Origin: Paludibacteraceae bacterium
GTDB lineage: Bacteria > Bacteroidota > Bacteroidia > Bacteroidales > Paludibacteraceae
Direction of reading: 5' to 3'
Assembly (NCBI GenBank): GCA_024689005.1
Contig: JAILDU010000055.1
Location: forward strand, 1 to 37,613
Length of the DNA stretch: 37,613 bases
The number at the start of each line of letters is the position of its first letter. Position 1 is the first letter of the stretch. The notes under the pieces were generated by a model. That model was not told where the DNA came from and made no database searches. It saw nothing but the letters and a program-made list of their open reading frames with translations. Shown here in pieces: positions 33,158 through 37,613 of the stretch. A program made the position numbers and the translations under genes.

Positions 33158-33985
33158 TTAGAACCAACTATCCTCTTCTTCTTTGCTGTCGCGGCCGCTG
33201 TTGATAACGGCTTTCTCAGGGTTAGTAGAGAGACGCAGGGTGACAGTCTCGCCTTCTACCAGTTGTGTGCCGGCAGATGGTACTTGTCTGTAAACCAAAG
33301 CTTTCGCGCCGTCTTCTACGTTCTCGTCATACTGAACGGAGCCGACAGCGAGTCGGTTGCTGATCAGCATCGATTGTGCTTCCTGTAAGGTCATTCCTAC
33401 AACGGAAGGGACGGTGACACGTTCAGATCCTTGACCATAACCGACCACGAGGCGAACGCGTGTACCGACAGTCAATTTGGTACCCGGCTGTACACTGTTG
33501 CCGTCGGATTTGACATCCAAAACCAGGTCGCGGAAAGCAGATGGTCTATAGTCGTATGTGCTATCTACACGCAGTCCCATGCCGCGCAGCGTAGTGGTAG
33601 CTTGGCGGTAACTCATATCTTGCAGATTAGGCATTACCACTTGCGGGCGCGAACTGGCATTGATAGTGACATAGACCATACGGCCGTTTTTGGCATGACT
33701 ATTGGGTCTTGGATCTTGCTCTACCACGGTGCCAAAAGGCACCTTTCGCGAGTAGGTGGAATCGATTACCTGCATGTTGAGGCCTTGAGCGTGCATAAGA
33801 GCCTGTGCCTCAGCCACAGACATGCCGCGGATATCCTCTACAGTTATCTCCTCACCATGCTTGGTGTATGCTCTCAACCAGAGAGCCAAAACCAAGAAAG
33901 CCAATACGCCTATAATGATGGCTAATACGAAGTTTTGGCCTAAGAATTTGAAGTCCTGCTTATTAAAAAAGCCTTTTTTTTCCAT
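33158..33985 (-). CDS. Membrane-anchored PASTA-domain protein
   Basis: A 275-residue protein: short basic cytoplasmic N-terminus, one membrane helix (about 15-37, NFVLAIIIGVLAFLVLALWL), then three PASTA repeats of about 65-70 residues in the periplasm. Each repeat opens with the usual pattern (VEDIRGMSVAEAQALM, VVMPNLQDMSYRQATTTL, VTVPSVVGMTLQEAQSML). PASTA domains bind peptidoglycan precursors or muropeptides in Ser/Thr kinases and PBPs, but no kinase or transpeptidase domain is present here. The tail is acidic (SKEEEDSWF). The ATG at 33985 is preferred over a TTG at 33994. Upstream partner of rluD in one transcript, divergent from the small lipoprotein gene. Confidence 0.9.
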   Translation of the reverse strand: MEKKGFFNKQDFKFLGQNFVLAIIIGVLAFLVLALWLRAYTKHGEEITVEDIRGMSVAEAQALMHAQGLNMQVIDSTYSRKVPFGTVVEQDPRPNSHAKNGRMVYVTINASSRPQVVMPNLQDMSYRQATTTLRGMGLRVDSTYDYRPSAFRDLVLDVKSDGNSVQPGTKLTVGTRVRLVVGYGQGSERVTVPSVVGMTLQEAQSMLISNRLAVGSVQYDENVEDGAKALVYRQVPSAGTQLVEGETVTLRLSTNPEKAVINSGRDSKEEEDSWF

Positions 33986-34005
33986 AAAATGCAAATTTTA
34001 GTGCG

Positions 34006-34037
34006 CAAAATTACAATTTTTTTTGGATATGTGCAAA
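34006..34037 (-). promoter_or_regulatory. Promoter of the PASTA protein-rluD operon
   Basis: Minus-strand TTTG (34034-34037), 20 bp, TAATTTTG (34006-34013). Its -33 box lies in the spacer of the opposing promoter. Confidence 0.75.
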
Positions 34038-34053
34038 AATTGTAGTACTTTTG
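34022..34053 (+). promoter_or_regulatory. Promoter of the small lipoprotein gene
   Basis: TTTG (34022-34025), 20 bp, TACTTTTG (34046-34053), interleaved with the PASTA-gene promoter: each -33 box falls in the other's spacer. The leader would be about 64 nt and A/T-rich. Confidence 0.78.
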
Positions 34054-34121
34054 CCGTCGATTTTCGCAAAAAGGCGAAATCTTAACTTTTAAAGCTTTAA
34101 AAAATTTTAAAAATCACTGTT

Positions 34122-34271
34122 ATGAAGAAGATGCTTCTTATCGTAGCTGTAGCTTTCGCTGCTATGAGCTGCGGCAACAAGTGCTGCAACAAGTGTTGCG
34201 CTAACGACTCTACTGCAAACGACACTATCGAGGTAGTTGAGGAGGTTGCTAACGACACAATTGCTGAGTAA
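34122..34271 (+). CDS. 49-residue cysteine-rich lipoprotein
   Basis: Too short for most gene finders but well supported. The ATG at 34122 opens MKKMLLIVAVAFAAMSC, a lipoprotein signal with Cys17 as the lipidation site. Next comes GNKCCNKCCAND, two CC pairs three residues apart, and then an acidic tail with two near-repeats (ANDSTANDTIEVVEE and VANDTIAE). The mature part is only 33 residues and has five cysteines counting the lipidated one. It has its own promoter and terminator. I do not recognise a family; the CC-x-x-CC motif suggests metal binding or disulfides, but that is inference. Bacteroidales often carry abundant tiny lipoproteins of unknown role. Confidence 0.75.
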   Translation: MKKMLLIVAVAFAAMSCGNKCCNKCCANDSTANDTIEVVEEVANDTIAE

Positions 34272-34313
34272 TCTTGTTGCTCAAAGTAAGGTCTCTCGTT
34301 AGACCTGAAAAAG

Positions 34314-34342
34314 AAGCGACCCAATAGGGCCGCTTTTTTTTT
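34314..34342. terminator. Bidirectional terminator between the small lipoprotein gene and gpmI
   Basis: The stem AAGCGACCC/GGGCCGCTT surrounds AATA and is followed by nine T on the plus strand. On the minus strand the single A-C mismatch becomes a G-U pair and a C-T5 tract follows, so it should serve gpmI at least as well. Confidence 0.85.
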
Positions 34343-34350
34343 GTCTATAC

Positions 34351-35883
34351 TTATTCCTTAATCAGGTTGTGTCCTGTCATCTCTTCCGGTTGTTGGATAC
34401 CGAGAATATGGCAGATGGACGGAGCAACGTCAGCCAAGATACCATTCTCCACTTTAGCGTTGGTGTGATCCTTGCTAACATAGACGAACGGAACCGGATT
34501 GAGCGAGTGCGCAGTATTAGGCGTACCATCAGCATTGATAGCGTTGTCGCAGTTACCGTGGTCGGCAATGATGATGATCTCGTAGTCGTTGCGCAGCGCA
34601 GCTTCTATAGTCTCGTTGACGCAGATATCGATAGCGGTAATAGCTTGTTGGATAGAGTTGTACACGCCGGTGTGTCCCACCATGTCACCGTTAGCATAGT
34701 TGAGGATGATGCAGTCGTATTTCTGTGAGTTGAGTGCATCGCGCAGAGCGATAGTCACCTCGGGCGCAGACATCATCGGTTGCAGGTCATAGGTAGCTAC
34801 TTTAGGTGAAGGAATCAGGATACGGTCTTCGTTCTCAAACTCAGCCTCACGTCCGCCGTTGAAGAAGAAGGTGACGTGTGCGAATTTCTCGGTCTCAGCG
34901 ATACGCAATTGCTTGAGTCCCAGTTTGCTAACCACTTCTCCGAGTGTATTGGTAACGTTCTCTTTCGGGAAGAGGATGTGCAATCCCTTGAACGAGCTGT
35001 CGTACGGAGTCATGCAGCAGTAGTGCAGTCCCGGCACAGTCTTCATGCCATTCTCCGGCATGTCCTGTTGGGTGAGCGCGATAGTAATCTCCTTAGCGCG
35101 GTCGTTGCGGTAGTTGAAGAAGATGACAGCGTCGCCCTCCTCAATAGTAGCCAGCGGTTGGCCGTTGCGGGTATGCACGATAGGTTTGATAAACTCGTCG
35201 GTAACGTCAGCAGCATAGCTGGCTTCCATAGCCTCGTGCATGTTCTCAAAGGACTCGCCTTTGCCGTTCACCAACAGGTCGTAACCCACCTTAACGCGCT
35301 CCCAACGTTTGTCGCGGTCCATAGCATAGAAACGACCTATAATGCTGGCAATCTCTCCTGCTGACTGAGCGCAGTGTTTCTCCAGTTGGTCGATAAATCC
35401 GATACCTGAGTGCGGGTCAGTATCACGTCCGTCCATGAAGCAGTGGATGAAGGTCTTGCCCTGCAGGCCGTATTTAGCAGCGATATCGCAGAGGTAGAAG
35501 AGGTGATCCAGGCTGGAGTGAACGCCGCCGTCCGAAGTCAGTCCCATGAAGTGGATCTTCTTGCCGGACTCTTTGGCATAAGAGAAGACAGCCTTGATCT
35601 CCGGGTTGTCGAGAATACTGCCGTCCTTGCAAGCGCGGTTGATCTTCACCAAGTCCTGGTAAACGACGCGTCCTGCGCCGATATTGAGGTGTCCGACCTC
35701 GGAGTTACCCATCTGTCCGTCAGGCAGTCCGACGTTCTCGCCGCTGGCCTGCAACTGTGAGTTAGGATAGGTAGCTATCAACTTGTCCCAGTGGGGCGTT
35801 GAGGTGGAATAGATGGCATCAGCGGTATCCTTATGACCGATACCCCATCCATCCAAAATCATTAATAATGCTTTTTTGCTCAT
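34351..35883 (-). CDS. gpmI: 2,3-bisphosphoglycerate-independent phosphoglycerate mutase
   Basis: Manganese enzyme of the alkaline phosphatase superfamily interconverting 3- and 2-phosphoglycerate in glycolysis and gluconeogenesis. The 510 residues match Gpm[10 protein letters not shown] (metal Asp) is near the N-terminus, followed by the phosphoserine site [67 protein letters not shown] and the C-terminal metal sites [20 protein letters not shown] and [14 protein letters not shown] are all present. It is transcribed alone from a clear promoter and ends at a good terminator. High expression would be expected of a glycolytic gene; pckA is at the other end of the window. Confidence 0.97.
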   Translation of the reverse strand: MSKKALLMILDGWGIGHKDTADAIYSTSTPHWDKLIATYPNSQLQASGENVGLPDGQMGNSEVGHLNIGAGRVVYQDLVKINRACKDGSILDNPEIKAVFSYAKESGKKIHFMGLTSDGGVHSSLDHLFYLCDIAAKYGLQGKTFIHCFMDGRDTDPHSGIGFIDQLEKHCAQSAGEIASIIGRFYAMDRDKRWERVKVGYDLLVNGKGESFENMHEAMEASYAADVTDEFIKPIVHTRNGQPLATIEEGDAVIFFNYRNDRAKEITIALTQQDMPENGMKTVPGLHYCCMTPYDSSFKGLHILFPKENVTNTLGEVVSKLGLKQLRIAETEKFAHVTFFFNGGREAEFENEDRILIPSPKVATYDLQPMMSAPEVTIALRDALNSQKYDCIILNYANGDMVGHTGVYNSIQQAITAIDICVNETIEAALRNDYEIIIIADHGNCDNAINADGTPNTAHSLNPVPFVYVSKDHTNAKVENGILADVAPSICHILGIQQPEEMTGHNLIKE

Positions 35884-35938
35884 ATTGTTATGTTGTTTAT
35901 TTTACAGTGAAGAAGAACGCTTTATTTAAAAGCGGCTG

Positions 35939-35970
35939 CAAAGATACAGCTTTTTTTTGGAATGTGCAAA
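35939..35970 (-). promoter_or_regulatory. Promoter of gpmI
   Basis: Minus-strand TTTG (35967-35970), 20 bp, TATCTTTG (35939-35946), giving a leader of about 50 nt. Confidence 0.8.
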
Positions 35971-35989
35971 TATTTTCGCGAAAGTGCAG

Positions 35990-36417
35990 ATACAATTTGC
36001 AGTCGTGCGAGTCGGCAGTCGTCAAAAAATAGTTCTTTCGATGCTTTTGGGTTCGTTTTGTCGCACAAATAGAAGACAAAAAGTATATATACTATGTATA
36101 TATAGGTTACAAGAGACAGGAGACGGGTTATAGGGGTTTATCCTATGGCTATCTTATGGTTATCCTATGGTTATCTTATGGTAAGGTCTCGAGTCGAGCG
36201 GCTCGACACCCGGAAATAAGTGGCTGACTGACGGCTGATAGAATAAGGACTTGTTCGAAATAGGATCCTGAAGGCTGCGCGACCGCAAGGGTCACGCCGT
36301 TCTATGTTCGCGCTTGATCCTCGCTGTGTGGGACAGCTCGGGTGCTTTACTCGGAGTGCCATTCGAGACACTCCTTCACTTATGGTTATCTTATGTTTTT
36401 CGTTTTTTGATTTTTTA
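35990..36417. other. Gene-free region with repeats and hairpins
   Basis: More than 400 bp without a convincing gene. It contains GGAGACGGGTTATAGGGG (about 36119-36136), akin to a stretch near 10395, then four 11-bp tandem repeats. A hairpin GTCGAG/CTCGAC is at about 36191-36205 and a GC-rich imperfect hairpin around GCAA at about 36278-36297. Another hairpin, GGAGTG/CACTCC, is at about 36354-36375. An extra copy of the repeat unit lies at about 36378-36395. A short open frame crosses the region, but its composition is not gene-like. Confidence 0.5.
36139..36182. repeat. Four 11-bp tandem repeats
   Basis: Units TATCCTATGGC, TATCTTATGGT, TATCCTATGGT, TATCTTATGGT in a row; two forms alternate (CC and CT). 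A partial further copy lies about 200 bp to the right (near 36378-36395). Confidence 0.9.
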
Positions 36418-36449
36418 CTTGTACGTTCCAAAAAAAAGTACTACCTTTG
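36418..36449 (+). promoter_or_regulatory. Promoter of the probable small RNA
   Basis: CTTG (36418-36421), 20 bp, TACCTTTG (36442-36449). Confidence 0.75.
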
Positions 36450-36453
36450 CAGC

Positions 36454-36584
36454 GGATTTATCCGCCGTGCCATCCCAACTGAACGCAGGTGCCTTTATGG
36501 CATAGGATGGAAGTAACCCTCCGTGAAATTCGAAGGGGAGCGCAAAATAGAGGATTCTTACTTTAAGAGTCCTCTTATTATTCT
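36454..36584 (+). ncRNA. Probable structured small RNA of about 130 nt, family unidentified
   Basis: Bounded by a strong promoter and an intrinsic terminator, with no open frame worth translating (the only ATG in it, 36497, is followed by GCA TAG). Possible helices are: CCATCC/GGATGG (36470-36475 with 36505-36510) enclosing TGCC/GGCA (36490-36493 with 36499-36502); CCCTCCG/CGAAGGG (36517-36523 with 36531-36537, one C-A mismatch); and the terminator stem. A 5' palindrome GCGGATTTATCCGC (36452-36465) overlaps the start. The sequence between helices is G-rich and purine-rich (GGAAGTAACC). I compared it by eye with SRP, tmRNA, RNase P and 6S features and could not place it. It may be the 6S or another Bacteroidales RNA that I do not know by sequence, or a tsaB leader. 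Confidence 0.6.
36549..36580 (+). terminator. Intrinsic terminator of the small RNA
   Basis: Arms AGAGGATTCTTA (36549-36560) and TAAGAGTCCTCT (36564-36575) pair over 12 bp with one G-U around CTT, followed by TATTATTCT. Confidence 0.8.
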
Positions 36585-36681
36585 CCTATAACTCTCATAA
36601 TAAAAAACTCTTTTGTAAGAATGTCCACCTTGCGAAGAGTGGATAAAAGCAGTAAAGAAGCACAAATTTTCGGAAAAGTAG

Positions 36682-36699
36682 CATACACATTTGTGTATG
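36682..36699. promoter_or_regulatory. Inverted repeat covering the tsaB -33 box
   Basis: CATACACA and TGTGTATG are exact inverted copies separated by two T. The -33 TTTG (36690-36693) is at their centre, so a protein bound here would block sigma. Candidate operator. Confidence 0.45.
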
Positions 36700-36721
36700 T
36701 CATTTTTTTGTAGTAATTTTG
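36690..36721 (+). promoter_or_regulatory. Promoter of tsaB
   Basis: TTTG (36690-36693), 20 bp, TAATTTTG (36714-36721). Leader of about 20 nt to the ATG at 36746, so tsaB does not depend on read-through from the small RNA. Confidence 0.78.
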
Positions 36722-36745
36722 CAGCCTAATTTGGATTATTGTGCC

Positions 36746-37459
36746 ATGACGGTATTGTGTATAGAAACAAGTACGAAGGTATGCTCTGCGGCTCTGTGTA
36801 AGGACGGAGCGCTGGTAGAGCAATGTATAGAGCGTGAAGAAGGTAATCATGCTCGTTTGCTGCCGACCTATATAGATCAGCTATTACGCACAGCGAAGGC
36901 CAAGAATATGCCGATTGATGCGGTTGCGTTGAGCGAAGGTCCGGGTAGTTATACAGGTTTGCGTATCGGGACTAGTACGGCCAAGGGGCTGTGCTACGGG
37001 CTGAATGTGCCCCTCATTCCGATATCGACGCTCCAGATATTAGGCGCGTCGGCCGTCGGTCAGGCAGCAATCGGCAAGCAATCGGTACTATGTCCGATGA
37101 TAGACGCGCGGCGCATGGAGGTGTACTGCGGTATGCTGCATAGCGAAGGATTGACAGCCATAGGAGAGCGTGCGCGAGCCGTAGTGGTGGAGAGCGAGGC
37201 GAGCATAACCGACAATACGGAAATGCAGGGTCAAACTGTCGAGTTCTACTATTTCGGCGACGGGGCAGCCAAGTGTCAGAGTGTGCTGGGTCAGCCCAAC
37301 TGGCACTACATTGCAGACATCGTGCCGGAAGCGCAATATATGGGTCGTCTCGCCGAGAGCGCGGAGAGCAGGGTAGAGGGGACTGAATTGGCATATTATG
37401 AGCCGTACTACCTGAAGGAATTTGTAGCGGCACAGAGCCACGTCAAGGGACTGAAATAG
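36746..37459 (+). CDS. tsaB: tRNA threonylcarbamoyladenosine biosynthesis protein TsaB
   Basis: Inactive-paralogue partner of TsaD in t6A synthesis, forming the TsaB-TsaD platform that TsaE recharges. From the ATG at 36746 the product is 237 residues. It opens VLCIETSTKVCSAALCKDG, followed by NHARLLPTYIDQLL, DAVALSEGPGSYTGLRIGTSTAKGLCYG, LCPMIDARRMEVYCGM and near the end YYEPYYLKEFVA, all typical of TsaB. The frame extends to 36719, but those codons lie at the transcription start and are rejected. The next gene begins 31 bp later on the same strand. Confidence 0.95.
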   Translation: MTVLCIETSTKVCSAALCKDGALVEQCIEREEGNHARLLPTYIDQLLRTAKAKNMPIDAVALSEGPGSYTGLRIGTSTAKGLCYGLNVPLIPISTLQILGASAVGQAAIGKQSVLCPMIDARRMEVYCGMLHSEGLTAIGERARAVVVESEASITDNTEMQGQTVEFYYFGDGAAKCQSVLGQPNWHYIADIVPEAQYMGRLAESAESRVEGTELAYYEPYYLKEFVAAQSHVKGLK

Positions 37460-37490
37460 TAACAGCAAAAGGCAAAAGACGAAAGTACAA

Positions 37491-37613
37491 ATGGCGAGAG
37501 GGGACAGTAAAATAGTACAGATAGTAATGTTGGGACTGACGGTCTTGACGGCAGCGTCATGCTCGACTCAGAAGAACACGTGGGTTACGCGCAGTTATCA
37601 TCAGACCAAAGTC
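37491..37613 (+). CDS. Start of a lipoprotein gene, PorW/SprE-like, cut by the window edge
   Basis: Forty-one codons open to the last base. A lipoprotein signal runs from MARGDSKIVQIVMLGLTVL to the lipobox TAASC (Cys24), followed by STQKNTWVTRSYHQTKV. The pattern of Cys, small polar residues, then T-R-x-YH resembles the beginning of the TPR lipoproteins related to PorW/SprE of the type IX secretion/gliding system, found widely in Bacteroidales. Only the first part is visible, so this is tentative. A second in-frame ATG at codon 13 is an alternative start. Probably co-transcribed with tsaB. Confidence 0.6.
   Translation, partial: MARGDSKIVQIVMLGLTVLTAASCSTQKNTWVTRSYHQTKV

Noticed and set aside
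36139..36182. CRISPR array
   Set aside because: The units are 11 bp head to tail with no spacers and there are no cas genes.
36304..36516. Open frame crossing the small-RNA promoter
   Set aside because: It spans the promoter and part of the structured RNA, has no similarity I recognise, and its composition follows the repeats.
36454..36584. Reading the candidate RNA as SRP RNA or as a cobalamin riboswitch
   Set aside because: GGATGGAAGTAACC is only loosely like the SRP apex, which needs a GGAA tetraloop between the CAGG and AGCA strands; GTGAAATTCG is only a fragment of a B12-like core, and no receptor or cobalamin gene follows.
36621..36713. Thirty-codon ORF before tsaB
   Set aside because: It runs through the tsaB -33 box and the inverted repeat, ends just before the -7 box, and has no promoter of its own or recognisable features.

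Overview
The window is chromosomal housekeeping DNA from a member of the Bacteroidota, most likely order Bacteroidales; I cannot name the genus. Three things point there. The gene content includes GldB, a PorW/SprE-like lipoprotein start, a TonB receptor, DUF4153 and an ATP-dependent PEP carboxykinase. The promoters are of the Bacteroidota type, (T/C)TTG followed by TAnnTTTG, with almost no Shine-Dalgarno sequences. The gene starts are tightly packed and AT-rich. I see no phage, insertion sequence, CRISPR array or restriction locus.

Layout, left to right. (1) pckA on the minus strand, cut at the left edge, then a plus-strand run of a Sua5/YrdC protein, a polyprenyl-phosphate sugar transferase and xseB. 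(2) A divergent pair: a secreted endonuclease/exonuclease/phosphatase-fold protein (minus) and a TonB-dependent receptor (plus). (3) A minus-strand pair, DUF4153 membrane protein then sufS. (4) An 840-bp stretch without a recognisable gene that nevertheless holds one strong promoter. (5) A 14.5-kb minus-strand train reading mreB-mreC-mreD-mrdA-rodA-yraN-mnmG-apt-uvrC-tsaE-outer membrane protein-S41 peptidase-lolD-gldB. It covers cell elongation, tRNA modification, DNA repair, purine salvage and envelope proteins. (6) gtrA (minus) facing rsmA-corA (plus), then nadA and a tRNA with a CAT anticodon. (7) prmC-recX (minus) overlapping the start of ribD (plus). (8) A PASTA-domain protein and rluD (minus), divergent from a 49-residue cysteine-rich lipoprotein missed by length-filtered gene finding. 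(9) gpmI (minus), an 800-bp non-coding region with tandem repeats and a probable small RNA, then tsaB and the start of a lipoprotein gene cut by the right edge.

Functional links. Three of the four t6A tRNA-modification proteins lie in the window at separate places (Sua5/TsaC type, TsaE, TsaB). The mre-rod train is the elongasome. Several 16-bp parS-like sites near mnmG (gidA) and gldB suggest the window lies near the replication origin, though no dnaA is present.

The most unusual features are in the control regions. Eighteen promoters share exactly 20 bp between the two boxes. Two promoter pairs are arranged so that the divergent transcripts overlap at their 5' ends (rsmA/gtrA and ribD/prmC). 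Two genes appear to be leaderless or nearly so. One orphan promoter reads into gene-free DNA. A promoter- and terminator-bounded structured RNA of about 130 nt lies upstream of tsaB. All identifications are by reading the sequence; no database search was possible.
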